IMG/VR virus record: IMGVR_UViG_3300010885_050060
Location: 62,001-126,000 of that record
From: a virus
DNA length: 64,000 nt
Direction: 5' to 3' (one strand)
The position numbers and the translations under genes were made by a program. Position 1 is the stretch's first letter; every line of letters begins with the position of its first letter. Positions 18,901 through 27,651 of this stretch are shown here, in pieces. The notes beneath the pieces are model-generated. The model was not told where the DNA came from, made no database searches, and saw only the letters and a list, made by a program, of their open reading frames with translations.

Positions 18901-19360
18901 AGTTAATAGTGTTTCATTTGAACCAAGAAGATATCAAGTATATTATGATTACAGATCATCTTTACTACTAGGAGCAGCTACAATAAAAAATACAACATTA
19001 AATGATATTATAGGAATAGATAATAGTAACAAATTTATAGGAAGCGTTGCAGATTTAAGAATGTACTCCAAGGCATTAACACAGGGAGAGGTAGAACAAA
19101 TTTATTTTGCTTCAAATTTTGCAGATTCTCGAAAAGATTTGCATTGGAATATAAGAGTTGGTGACCGAAATTTTTTAGAAGAAATTGAATACTTCTATAA
19201 AGCTCAACTACCGGGAAGTAAAAGCAAGTACTTTAATATTAACATACACAATCTAAATATAGATAATAATATAAAAATGATTTTAGAAGAAGCTATAAAA
19301 ACCAATATATCTAAAATAATACCAGCAGAATCTTCGCTTTATAAAATAAACTGGATGTAA
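15974..19360 (+). CDS. giant tail/baseplate protein with split LamG-like domain and propeller-like insert
   Basis: A 1128-residue structural protein. Residues 1-550 are Asn/Lys/Ser-rich beta regions without a recognised family. At about 552-625 a concanavalin/LamG-like half begins (KDYWILNGTNHAVFP, then RFTISMWLNVDDW). About 630-850 are short strands of the NHL/SBBP type (for example NIWEVVGGNLY, NLWIAHEQDK, NLIIVDTRDNSIYTLD), suggesting a beta-propeller. The second LamG half follows at about 927-1045 (GWHNFSLVFDSLNGIAKSYIDS, FIGSVADLRMYSKALTQGEVEQIY). The C-terminus is helical. It has a TAAATATA box upstream. It probably builds a fibre or peripheral baseplate part that binds surface glycans. 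Confidence 0.62.
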   Translation: MAAIFNIYNKLESTYWKPVNFNVVGDQVNVKKIPILFDNGMYFYLHTFLKNSNDFTFNKKTGNFLTNFLYNSYFLKNNVNPYINNELTKIESPITSSENSVYSIYNANSSIPNNPTVLKDTEQLNFSKTDTIEFLFKNDYVVVKNIYGRVLTSDYIGVNGISFKTEEYPPADNQKFDYFLGNNSIVLFEYKKNYNNILIKNSTSNTLVLSSISLTSTNNLPKNSVLKFTSYDKKVLNIDNSVYDSYIVKYKTDPTKNENNLEIDYSFSNQNLLSQNYLGLFPVENPDIKEKECLYNFQIQGLKNYQTPEYKYTTANPMLTASPSIRRIYNKIFSGTNQNKGYDKIFLGFQSDTKEYTFTTDNENLFYYPPTCNREPLSSVGLIEDGAIAGEVPFTSDRISIYRTNYEEQIPEGPQPKSITKYDNTWLCSWLSGTNLGDKVWFDRYYNSAYYTLDQALTAKTMVYNQSLSANVPFTFDVPSSIILEPGVLYKYDRSGKRNSIDFIKHLDSDINNPLGAKVLSITSWLSSPLIDDSNYKNNGLVFFNTPENFRKDYWILNGTNHAVFPSKTSLLQKSRFTISMWLNVDDWNNIYGDQIFGNYYESGFGLINDGALNVPLFTITNTASAVVYNINYKFTKLSEIPLPINNNSSYSFIQRLPDYSYWVFDSKQKTGIKYNPINNIVASISSLPSSVIKNIDQIELDSNQNFYFYDNTLKSYLKVNQLGEFISQGSFSLDSGINRIEIDNNNVLLGVYGNASTIDNNNNIWEVVGGNLYKNQQIYANVGVTQQIICDSENNLWIAHEQDKISKLNITSGLFEFSSRLGKNSGKPLNPCLSSERFRYINLLKVPKNTKSCDQNSSYENNLIIVDTRDNSIYTLDSTGYLLSKLDLIALLSDPKISLNFYANGDFSGYQFARKFGGINKLLSWKLKIAEPNGNNYKLISLSNNVNSLPKGWHNFSLVFDSLNGIAKSYIDSIEVNSVSFEPRRYQVYYDYRSSLLLGAATIKNTTLNDIIGIDNSNKFIGSVADLRMYSKALTQGEVEQIYFASNFADSRKDLHWNIRVGDRNFLEEIEYFYKAQLPGSKSKYFNINIHNLNIDNNIKMILEEAIKTNISKIIPAESSLYKINWM

Positions 19361-19361
19361 A

Positions 19362-20141
19362 ATGATTACTTTTAAAAAAACAACACCAACATGTTCAAAT
19401 ATCTATTTAATAGATGAAAATGTTTGTTTATCAAATTCGCTAAACACTTTAAATTATAATTTTTCATCTTTAAATTTTTCTTTAAATTCTTTAGATAGCT
19501 ATAGAAATTCTTGGTATAATTTATATACCACAGTAAGTCAAAACAGTTCAAACTGGATAAAAACCGCAACAAATATTAAAGCATATAGTGCAGTATGGAT
19601 AGATACTTCATTAACAGTATCCTCTTTGAGTTCTACTTGGATAAAACCATATACTATATATTATCCAAAAATGTTGAATATAGATTATTGGTATTCTTTA
19701 TCTACAAATGATAAAAATTTAATAATAAAAAATTGGATGAATACAAACTTCATAAATACGAATAAAAACACATCTATAATAGCAGATGTTGTATTGTATT
19801 TAATTCAAAATCAATCATTTTCCTTTAGGTTTAATAGAAGTTTCAGAGAACCTTGCACACCAAATGGTGGAGGATTATCAATTGGTTGTAGTGGATGTGC
19901 AAGACCTAATAGAGGCTGCAATCATACTAGCGGAAAGGGTAAAAACAAAAGACATTGGTGTACAAATGCATATGACAGTTGTAGCGTAAGTATACAATCT
20001 TCTACAGCATCAGTTGCTTGTGTTGGATCTGGAGCAAAAATGTTAAATGTAGGATTGGCTAGAAATTCTACTGATACTAATGTTGCAAGAACATTAACTA
20101 TAAGAGTTAAAACTATAAATGGAGATTGGACGGTATTATGA
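19362..20141 (+). CDS. tail protein, first of three tandem paralogues (Cys-rich tip)
   Basis: A 259-residue protein. The N-terminal 130 residues contain a pattern shared with the next two genes: NSLNTLNYNF, SSNWIK, SAVWI and STWIKPYTIYYP, then a helical segment that ends NWMNTNF. The C-terminal 100 residues are Cys- and Gly-rich (GCSGCARPNRGCNH, HWCTNAYDSCSVS), possibly disulfide- or metal-stabilised. It overlaps the next gene by an ATGA. It is probably a fibre or tip subunit with a shared mounting domain and a variable head; the function is inferred from position. Confidence 0.58.
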   Translation: MITFKKTTPTCSNIYLIDENVCLSNSLNTLNYNFSSLNFSLNSLDSYRNSWYNLYTTVSQNSSNWIKTATNIKAYSAVWIDTSLTVSSLSSTWIKPYTIYYPKMLNIDYWYSLSTNDKNLIIKNWMNTNFINTNKNTSIIADVVLYLIQNQSFSFRFNRSFREPCTPNGGGLSIGCSGCARPNRGCNHTSGKGKNKRHWCTNAYDSCSVSIQSSTASVACVGSGAKMLNVGLARNSTDTNVARTLTIRVKTINGDWTVL

Positions 20142-21118
20142 GTAATATTATTTCACTTAAAACCACGGAAAGTATAGGAAATACGCTATCTACTGTTAAT
20201 AACAATTATTTTAACTTAGAATTAAATACTTTAAGCATACAGAATGATATTGAACAATATTGGAATTCTGTAATAAACTATTATTTAGATTTTCAAAAAT
20301 TATTAAAGGAAACTACAAGCATAGCACAATCATACTCATCAATTTTTATTGGAACATCGACTACAGTAGAAGCCAATTCTTCTTCTTGGATAAAACCGAT
20401 AACTATCTTTTTTCCTTCTATATTTCCTACTTTCATAGAATCAAATAGTATAGTAGATACACTATCTAGTTGGATTATTGAATATTTTCCAGAAACGTCA
20501 TTTTCGGAATATGATGAGATTACAAATTCTTTTAATCAAGTATCAAATTATGTAGAAAACCAAGAATTAATAGTATATGCACATAGATGGAAATACGGAT
20601 CTTCAATATCTGAAAATACTCTTCTAACTGATTACACTCTTTGCACAACATCTAGTAAGTCAGTATGTGTGACTTGTACAAATAGATATTCAGGATATGT
20701 TCGTTGCGATAATGGGGATTTTAATTGCAATGGACAATCAAATTCATGTCAACAGTGTAAAACATTAAATTGTTTTTATGCTAGTCCGCCATATAATACA
20801 TATGTGCCTCCACCAATAAGAACATTAAGATCAGTTGATCATTATAGTACTATACCAGAACGAATAGTCACTCCGGTATATAACAAAAAAGGAAAAATTA
20901 TTAGATATATTAAAAAAGTAATTACTAAAGTAATACGTTGGACAACTGATGAATGGGCAGTTACGGCAAATCCGTCTCCGAATGGACAAAATTCATATGG
21001 ATCTATTAGAGCAAATGTAGAAATGACGTTTCAAGACAGAAATGAAGAAGAAAATATATTTGCTGTTGTTTTTAAAATAAAAAACTGTTCTTGGAGATTT
21101 GATAGATTTTTACAATAA
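20138..21118 (+). CDS. tail protein, second tandem paralogue (Cys-rich)
   Basis: A 326-residue protein from ATG 20138. This start overlaps the upstream stop (ATGA) and is preferred over the earlier in-frame ATG at 20126. The N-terminus repeats the paralogue pattern (NTLSTVNNNYFNLELN, SSSWIKPITIFFPSIFP). The central region is Cys-rich (CTTSSKSVCVTCTNRY, RCDNGDFNCNGQSNSCQQCKTLNCF, about residues 170-215), then a basic KKGKIIRYIKKVITK stretch and a beta-rich end (VEMTFQDRNEEENIFAVVFKIKNCSW). It is a virion protein by context; no known family. Confidence 0.58.
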   Translation: MSNIISLKTTESIGNTLSTVNNNYFNLELNTLSIQNDIEQYWNSVINYYLDFQKLLKETTSIAQSYSSIFIGTSTTVEANSSSWIKPITIFFPSIFPTFIESNSIVDTLSSWIIEYFPETSFSEYDEITNSFNQVSNYVENQELIVYAHRWKYGSSISENTLLTDYTLCTTSSKSVCVTCTNRYSGYVRCDNGDFNCNGQSNSCQQCKTLNCFYASPPYNTYVPPPIRTLRSVDHYSTIPERIVTPVYNKKGKIIRYIKKVITKVIRWTTDEWAVTANPSPNGQNSYGSIRANVEMTFQDRNEEENIFAVVFKIKNCSWRFDRFLQ

Positions 21119-21124
21119 AAAATT

Positions 21125-22708
21125 ATGAGTAGAAAATTAACACAAGAAATTTTTAGAGAAGATTGCGTTGGAGATTCGTCTGGAAAACACAATTATAATC
21201 TTTTATCTTTAGATACGAATATATGTAATATTTCGAGTCAATATTTTATCGTTCCTAATAATATTAATTTAATTTTTAATGATTTCATAGCAAACGTCGA
21301 AAGCTTTACACAAGCAAATAATTTATTTTTAGATCCAAAACGATTTAATTTAGTAAGTGCATCTGTAAATCTCTTAAGTTCTTATTGGACAAAACATGAA
21401 TTTTCAGTTCATTATCCGTTAAACATATCATTATTGCAAAATATGACAGTTAGTTGTCCCACCGTTAATCAATTGGATGAAAAATTAATATCATTGGCAA
21501 AAATATATTTAAATACAAATTATGCAGCAACAGATTTTGAAGAAAATACAAATGTAAATGTGATATTTTTTCTTTATAATGTTCCAGTAAATCCTGCAAA
21601 TCCCAATGATTTAATTACTTCTAAGACAAGTCCAGAATTTTCTTTTAATGTTAGACATATGTATGCTGAATTTATAAGACAAGATGTTTCTCTTGGAAAC
21701 GGTAAAATTTTTAAATTTAAAAATGTAAATAAAACTTGGATATTTAATTCAGTTACCATCGGAGCAACCGATTCTACAAAACAACCAGTATTTGTTCAAA
21801 CAAATCCTCCTAGAATTTTAACAAAACAAAATACTATCACTAAAAGATCTGAAATAAATATTATAATATCTTCAAATACTTTTAATTTTGATTTATATTA
21901 TCAAGCAGTGAATTCTGGATTTTATTTTTCGGGAATAACTGATATAACACTTACAATAAATTCTGGAATTTATGTAGGAAGCAATTCGACAAACTCTCCT
22001 GCTCTTACGATTTCGGGATTTAGTGTCGGAGATACTATAAAAATAATAAACAATGGAAATATACTTGGATATGGAGGAAAGGGAGGAGAAGGACAAGATT
22101 TGGGAACTATTCCATCCGGTGCTAATGATGGAAAAGAAGGAGGAGATGCTATTTTATTGAGATTTCCTGTATTGAGTATTGTTAATAATGGAGTTATTGG
22201 TGGTGGTGGTGGTGGCGGTGCAGGGGGAATTGCTTCGTATTCGGATAATAGATATCTAAAAGATTATTACGACCCCACAATTAGAGCAGAGCAGAACAAG
22301 TATGCAAACTACTCAAAACCCTCAATAGGCTCTGGTGGCGGTGGCGGTGGTGGTGCAGGATATCTCGGAGGATATAACGGAGAATCGGGGGTTTCTCAAA
22401 CATCACAACCAACTTCTACCAAGCAATATTTATGGACATTACAATCTCCAGCACAGAACGGAAGTATAGGAACATTTTTTGCTGGAGGAGTAGGGGGAAG
22501 CGGAAATACTTCTGGAGGAAATGGTGGCTTATTAGGGCAACAAGGAACAAGTACTGGGAAAACCGATTCTAGTGGAATTAAATATCCACCTTTTGGAGGA
22601 AGTGCAGGATATGCAATACGAGGAAAAAGTTTTTTATCTTCAATAACAACAACAGTAGCAAATTCTTCTAATTTAAAAGGCGATGTTAGAGGTGCAATAG
22701 CTGATTGA
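21125..22708 (+). CDS. third paralogue: polyglycine-rich receptor-binding adhesin
   Basis: A 527-residue protein. The N-terminal 140 residues share the paralogue pattern (SSYWTKHEFSVHYPLN, then a helix ending YLNTNY). Residues about 235-330 hold beta-strand repeats (ISSNTFNFDLYY, LTISGFSVGDTIKIINNGNILGYGG). Several glycine-rich motifs follow: GKGGEGQDLG, NNGVIGGGGGGGAGGIA, GSGGGGGGGAGYLGG, FAGGVGGSGNTSGGNGG. This composition matches phage adhesins of the S16 gp38 type, where glycine-rich motifs pack as a polyglycine-II sandwich under variable loops. The linkers between Gly motifs are the likely host-range loops. Followed by a helper-like small gene. Confidence 0.68.
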   Translation: MSRKLTQEIFREDCVGDSSGKHNYNLLSLDTNICNISSQYFIVPNNINLIFNDFIANVESFTQANNLFLDPKRFNLVSASVNLLSSYWTKHEFSVHYPLNISLLQNMTVSCPTVNQLDEKLISLAKIYLNTNYAATDFEENTNVNVIFFLYNVPVNPANPNDLITSKTSPEFSFNVRHMYAEFIRQDVSLGNGKIFKFKNVNKTWIFNSVTIGATDSTKQPVFVQTNPPRILTKQNTITKRSEINIIISSNTFNFDLYYQAVNSGFYFSGITDITLTINSGIYVGSNSTNSPALTISGFSVGDTIKIINNGNILGYGGKGGEGQDLGTIPSGANDGKEGGDAILLRFPVLSIVNNGVIGGGGGGGAGGIASYSDNRYLKDYYDPTIRAEQNKYANYSKPSIGSGGGGGGGAGYLGGYNGESGVSQTSQPTSTKQYLWTLQSPAQNGSIGTFFAGGVGGSGNTSGGNGGLLGQQGTSTGKTDSSGIKYPPFGGSAGYAIRGKSFLSSITTTVANSSNLKGDVRGAIAD

Positions 22709-22713
22709 TTCCT

Positions 22714-23157
22714 ATGTTTGCACTATTTAATAAAGATAAAAAGTTTATAGGATATAGTAATGATATTCCAGATAATTCTTGTATTTTAAAAAAAGAAATA
22801 CCGCCTGAAACTTCTGATATGTTATTATGGAGATGGGAAGGGGATTATGACAATGGAAAAATGATTTCCATCGGAATGGGATATCCCATCGAAGAAATTG
22901 AATTAGAGAAAAAGTTTTTTAATGATATAAACAAAAAATATCCAATAGAAACTCAAATTTTAAATATAATAAAACAGTTAAAAAAAATAGTTCAACATAA
23001 TCAAGATATGATAGATGATGATTTTATAGATATGGCTGATTGCATTATAAATGCGGAAGATAAATACAATAAAAGAATTAATTATTATAGAAATTACGAA
23101 AAATTAATATTAAAAAATGAATCAGAACAACAATTCAAAAACATCTTTGGAAAATAA
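22714..23157 (+). CDS. putative tail-fibre assembly/chaperone-like protein
   Basis: About 147 residues from ATG 22714; a TTG at 22705 overlaps the adhesin stop and is an alternative start. It begins MFALFNKDKKFIGYSNDIPD, then WRWEGDYDNGKM. This pattern is common in small proteins encoded right after phage fibre or adhesin genes. The C-terminal half is a charged helix (KQLKKIVQHNQDMIDDDFIDMAD). It may help fold or attach the adhesin; the role is inferred from position and pattern. Confidence 0.5.
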   Translation: MFALFNKDKKFIGYSNDIPDNSCILKKEIPPETSDMLLWRWEGDYDNGKMISIGMGYPIEEIELEKKFFNDINKKYPIETQILNIIKQLKKIVQHNQDMIDDDFIDMADCIINAEDKYNKRINYYRNYEKLILKNESEQQFKNIFGK

Positions 23158-23599
23158 AAAAGATCCATATCTAAAATTTAGATATTCCCGTGGATTAGGA
23201 GATGTTATAGCTTGTATTTTACATAGTAAATTTTTTGGATGGTTGACAAAATTTATAACCGGAAAATCTAAGCCATGCAGTACTTGTTCAAAAAGAGCAG
23301 ATGCATTAAATTTACTATTTCCCATACCATTTTGGAAATTATTTTTTAAAAATGCAGAATTGATGATTCAAGCACTTGAGACAGACTTAAAAGATTTTGG
23401 ATATGAAACAAGTATAACCGAAGATGGTTTGGGGGTATCTTCATTCAAAGCGGATGAGATTGAATTAAAAAATTCGGAAAATATAACTTCTATAGATTAT
23501 AATGAAAATGATTATATAAAAAATTATAGTTTAATTAATAGTGGAGAAAATATTTTAGGAGATTTTTTGATTAAAACAGAAATATACAAAAGAAAATAA
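23117..23599 (+). CDS. unknown 160-aa protein with CxxC
   Basis: A 160-residue protein overlapping the upstream gene by 41 bases, with no later in-frame ATG near the start of the fold. Residues 20-60 contain SRGLGDVIACILHSKFFGWLTKFITG, a hydrophobic segment, followed by PCSTCSKRADALN. The C-terminal half is acidic. No family recognised. Dense packing in the cluster supports it as a gene. Confidence 0.55.
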   Translation: MNQNNNSKTSLENKKDPYLKFRYSRGLGDVIACILHSKFFGWLTKFITGKSKPCSTCSKRADALNLLFPIPFWKLFFKNAELMIQALETDLKDFGYETSITEDGLGVSSFKADEIELKNSENITSIDYNENDYIKNYSLINSGENILGDFLIKTEIYKRK

Positions 23600-23600
23600 T

Positions 23601-24068
23601 ATGGAAATAAAAATAATATCTACACAAAACATAACAAACTCTTTAGATTCTACTAGAGAATTTGGAAGTTTTTTACTAAAAGCAAATGCAGTCATTCATA
23701 TGATACATTGGTATGTTTTAAACTACAATTTACATAAAATATTAGGAAATTTATACGAAGATTTAGATGAATTGTTTGATAAATTGCAAGAAGAAATAAT
23801 AGGAACAACAAGAAATAATAATTTAAATTTTCCTAAAATTAATTTTCAAATTCCTGTTCTAGAATTAGATGATGTTTCTAGATTTGTAGATAATAATGAT
23901 GAAATATTAAATATATATTTTGAGGTATACAAAGAAGTTACCAGTGCAATAACTTCAATAGAATTTAATAATTTTACCACTCAGGTTAAAAGCGGAATAC
24001 ATAATACCGTAGATGAGATTCTATCTAGATTTAACAAGGCAAATTATCTTCTGTCTTTAGTTAAATAA
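23601..24068 (+). CDS. Dps/ferritin-like helical protein (DUF5856-like)
   Basis: A 155-residue protein with the pattern of Dps-like four-helix proteins: LLKANAVIHMIHWYVLNYNLHKILGNLYEDLDELFDKLQEEI (residues about 25-66, quoted in parts: AVIHMIHWYVLNYNLHKILG and NLYEDLDELFDKLQEEI). It parallels the LHWNVxGxxFxxLHxxFxxLYxxLxxxxDxxAERI helices of Dps. T4-like cyanophages carry small proteins of this type (DUF5856). The His and acidic residues are in place for metal binding but a complete ferroxidase set cannot be confirmed. The role could be structural, DNA-binding or iron-related. It overlaps the convergent baseplate gene by 8 bases. Confidence 0.45.
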   Translation: MEIKIISTQNITNSLDSTREFGSFLLKANAVIHMIHWYVLNYNLHKILGNLYEDLDELFDKLQEEIIGTTRNNNLNFPKINFQIPVLELDDVSRFVDNNDEILNIYFEVYKEVTSAITSIEFNNFTTQVKSGIHNTVDEILSRFNKANYLLSLVK

Positions 24069-27000
24069 GTCCTAATCCTTTATATAATTCATAGGACAGT
24101 TCGCTATCTAAAAATCCTTCATCTCCAAACCAGTATTTAGAAGTTGATAAATTTTCATTAATCGTTGTTTGTGGATTTTCCCAATCTATTAAACCTTCTA
24201 ATTGTTTATAATCATAACTAGGAATGAATTCATAAAATTCATAATAAGAAGGCCAATTATAATCAGTTAGTCCTATAAAATTTGCTAAAATACCTACGGT
24301 GTATACCTGACATCCATTTATTTCTCCTGTTTGTATTGTTTTATATTTGTTTATGGATTTGTCTTTTAATATTACTGGAGTACCTGCTGTTATTTTATAA
24401 CATAAAGAAGTAATAAGATCTCCTCTGTTTACAACGTTTTGATTGTTGACTGTTGTATATGAAGTTTCTTGTAAAGATTTTGCTCCTAACAATCTAGATT
24501 GATTTATGCTAGCATAATCAATTACTCGTTGAACATTAGGAGGAAAATTTAATCTGAAGTCTTCAGAATCCATTCCAACTTTTTTAGCCATATCATAAAT
24601 TTGATTTATATTGCAGTAATCAATGTCTGCATTATTTGAAACAAAGTTTGCAATTTTTTCATATATAGAAACACCTAAATCATCATGCTCAAATGGATAC
24701 TTTCCGTATATAGAACCTAAAAAGTTTTCAAACAAATTAGTACTTTCATTCAAAGAAGGCATGAAAGCCATTGATTGCATTTGTTTTGCCATATCAAAAT
24801 CTTCGTTTAATTTAAAAATAGTTGTGTCTTGATGCTCTGTAAAATTCAAATAACGCGATTGTCCTGTTATTGTTTCTTTAAATGTGTCTGTTGTAAAATA
24901 AGGAAGATGTTCTTTTCCGTATTTATTAACCCATTTAAGACCTGTCCAATCTCCGGTTGCTTGTAACGATTTATTCCATATAGAATAATTCATTATGGTT
25001 GGACTTGATTGATCTTCAAGATAAAATGTAAATCCTTGTGGATTTATGTAAAATGTATTTAATATTTGTTTTGTGTTTCTATCTAAAATGTATATTTGAT
25101 TTTCAATTGAATTTATAATATAAACCCTTCCTTTTAAATCACACCCAATACCTTCTAGTGCAGTTTCATCGGTATTTATATTTGGATCAAACCAATCAGG
25201 AGCATATGTCGTTTCAGTTGTTCCTGACAAGTTTATTGTAAAAAGTGTTCCAGTACTATTATCCACAGAACCAACCCAACTATAACTAAAAGTAAACCAA
25301 GGGTTTTGATCCGTATCGAGAGTCAAATGATTTAAGCCTATTATAGGATAAACAGAACTTAATAGAATTCCATTTGAATTTCTTTTTTCTAAAGAACATT
25401 CTCTAGTACTCCAAATATTGTTTGAAAGAGCAACCCAAACATTATTGTCTTTGTCTACTGCTATTTCTTGTGGGCAAGAACAAACTGGGTATGAATGAGA
25501 ATATAGTAAGTTTCCATTAGAATCATATTTGATTAAATATCCACTAGCAAAGTATGAATATGTAACCCATACATTATCTTCAGTGTCAGTGTCTATTCCC
25601 GTTGGTTCTATGATGCCATTTGCTTCGTTATTGAGCAAATTATAATCATATGGAGAATTTTCGTCATATTCATAATATGATGTTTGTGAATACCAATCAC
25701 CAATTGCTGGAGCGGGTGGAAATTTATATTCAATAGCAGATGCAGGAGTTATAGCAAATAAAAAATTTCCATATCTATCAAATTTAAGGGTTGATATTGT
25801 ATCATAAAGCGTAACCCATATATCCTGTTTACTATCTAAAACAACAGATGCTGGAGATACTTGATCATAAGACCAAAATCCTAAATTATTATCAGAAACT
25901 ACTTTATTTATGTCTATTGCACATAATATATCTCCTCTTGTTGTAAGTCTATAAAGATTATTTAATTCTGAATCCAATGCCCATGCATGATATGTAGGAG
26001 AAGGCATAGCTGCTACACTGCATATTCCATGAATACCAGAAAGTGCCATAGCATCTTTCGAAAAATCGACTTGATCATCATTAATGATTGGCATTTCAAA
26101 AGTTTTAATAACAGCAACGTTCATGTTTGGAGTATCCATTGCTGCTGATAATACGGGATTGTATATGTACTGAGCAACAGTCATCAGCCCCGCTTCTGGA
26201 TTGGATATCCATAGCATGGGATTATAATATTGTGTAGAAAGAGCAGGAAATTCTATGTCAACACTTCCGGTAATAACCGAATTTAAAGAAGAAGCAGTAG
26301 TGGTAAAAAACGTTCCCTTATAATAACCCGGAGTTTTATATCCCGTTTCATCTATCCATTTAAATTCTGTTGGTTGTGGAGTAAAATTTGAATTCAATCC
26401 TGTCGTACCTACTTTTATAGATAAATTTCCAGAAAGAGGAATGCTATGACAAAATGCATATTCTGGATTTAAAATTTTTATACCATTACTTCCATCGTTC
26501 CATTCATAGTTGTCGGGATATGGAATAATGCTATTCGTATTTATTAATACAGGTTGTTGAGCTTGAGGCCATCTAGGATTTACATAATCTCTAATACCAT
26601 TTTCAGTTATCCTTACATTATCTGGTGGTCTCACCATAAAAATATAAGGACATGAAACAGTTGCTAAACTATTTGAAAATCCCGGCAAGTCTTTGTCTGC
26701 ATTGGCACTATCGTTAAAAGATCTTATTCCACTTGTTCTTAAGGTTGCGATAAGTGTTGTATATGGCTTATCTTCTATGAAAAGATCATAATTGTGTATA
26801 TCATCAATACAATAAAATTCGGCACTTCCAGTCACGCCAGCCACTAAACCGTCTCCATTGTTATTTATTTTTCCTACAGCATTGGAATATATCTTATCTT
26901 CTTTTGGAATTATTGTTTTTATTATATTTCCATCCAGATCTAAAAATCTCCATTCTGGTCTTAAAAAAGACCACTTATTTCTAGGCTCTTGTGTTTGATA

Positions 27001-27651
27001 TGATCTTGAAAATTGTGTCGCTAAATCGATATAATGCGGACCTTCTTTCGAAGATGTGAAATTTATTTTAAATGGATATCTATTATAATGTCCAGCAAAT
27101 GTAGGGGGTGGAACAACATCAAAATATATAGACTCGTTTATAATAAGATTTACATTTAAACTAGAAGATAGGGTTACAACACCAGAAGATACATATGCAA
27201 ATAAAGAAATTATATAATTTCCAGGTAACTCATATATATGACTTGGATTTATTTCAGTGCTCATACCCCCATCACCAAAACTCCATAATAAAGAATATGA
27301 AGAAAGCGTTTGTTGACTATTTGTTGTGAATTGATATCTAGTTGCCCTAGCATATCCCACATCTGGAGACACTCCAAAAGTTAAATTAGAATATGCAGCT
27401 TCTTTTATTGAAAATTCTATAATAGAAGAATTTGCTCCCTCTGAATTAGTTAAAGTTACATAAGCATATCGTTTTTCAGCTTTAATCGGAGTTCCTACTA
27501 GTTCTCCTGTGTTTGTTATAGAAATTCCACTCGGAAGACCAACCGCAGACCATGTAAGCGGACTTGTTCCAGAATGAGAAATAAACGCTGAAAAATAACT
27601 TCCAACAGTTAAATTAAAAGATTGTTTAGGAGTTATGTTTGGAGCAGACAT
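24061..27651 (-). CDS. baseplate wedge protein in the gp7 position, with Ig, PKD and propeller domains
   Basis: A 1196-residue protein encoded right after gp6, the place of T4 gp7. Residues 1-85 form an Ig-like He_PIG domain (SPLTWSAVGLPSGISI...GELVGTP). Residues about 90-175 form a PKD domain (LLWSFGDGGMST...PSHIYELPGNYIISLFAY). Residues about 540-860 hold NHL-type propeller strands (QDIWVTLYDTISTLKFDRYG, DNVWVTYSYFASGYLIKYDS, NNVWVALSNNIWS). Residues 930-1196 look like a wedge domain (MAKQMQSMAFMPS...LFENFLGSIYG...YDYKQLEGLIDW) for assembly with gp6. Gp7 identity is inferred from gene order, not sequence. The added domains suggest a peripheral extension that touches the cell surface. Confidence 0.6.
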   Translation of the reverse strand: MSAPNITPKQSFNLTVGSYFSAFISHSGTSPLTWSAVGLPSGISITNTGELVGTPIKAEKRYAYVTLTNSEGANSSIIEFSIKEAAYSNLTFGVSPDVGYARATRYQFTTNSQQTLSSYSLLWSFGDGGMSTEINPSHIYELPGNYIISLFAYVSSGVVTLSSSLNVNLIINESIYFDVVPPPTFAGHYNRYPFKINFTSSKEGPHYIDLATQFSRSYQTQEPRNKWSFLRPEWRFLDLDGNIIKTIIPKEDKIYSNAVGKINNNGDGLVAGVTGSAEFYCIDDIHNYDLFIEDKPYTTLIATLRTSGIRSFNDSANADKDLPGFSNSLATVSCPYIFMVRPPDNVRITENGIRDYVNPRWPQAQQPVLINTNSIIPYPDNYEWNDGSNGIKILNPEYAFCHSIPLSGNLSIKVGTTGLNSNFTPQPTEFKWIDETGYKTPGYYKGTFFTTTASSLNSVITGSVDIEFPALSTQYYNPMLWISNPEAGLMTVAQYIYNPVLSAAMDTPNMNVAVIKTFEMPIINDDQVDFSKDAMALSGIHGICSVAAMPSPTYHAWALDSELNNLYRLTTRGDILCAIDINKVVSDNNLGFWSYDQVSPASVVLDSKQDIWVTLYDTISTLKFDRYGNFLFAITPASAIEYKFPPAPAIGDWYSQTSYYEYDENSPYDYNLLNNEANGIIEPTGIDTDTEDNVWVTYSYFASGYLIKYDSNGNLLYSHSYPVCSCPQEIAVDKDNNVWVALSNNIWSTRECSLEKRNSNGILLSSVYPIIGLNHLTLDTDQNPWFTFSYSWVGSVDNSTGTLFTINLSGTTETTYAPDWFDPNINTDETALEGIGCDLKGRVYIINSIENQIYILDRNTKQILNTFYINPQGFTFYLEDQSSPTIMNYSIWNKSLQATGDWTGLKWVNKYGKEHLPYFTTDTFKETITGQSRYLNFTEHQDTTIFKLNEDFDMAKQMQSMAFMPSLNESTNLFENFLGSIYGKYPFEHDDLGVSIYEKIANFVSNNADIDYCNINQIYDMAKKVGMDSEDFRLNFPPNVQRVIDYASINQSRLLGAKSLQETSYTTVNNQNVVNRGDLITSLCYKITAGTPVILKDKSINKYKTIQTGEINGCQVYTVGILANFIGLTDYNWPSYYEFYEFIPSYDYKQLEGLIDWENPQTTINENLSTSKYWFGDEGFLDSELSYELYKGLGLI

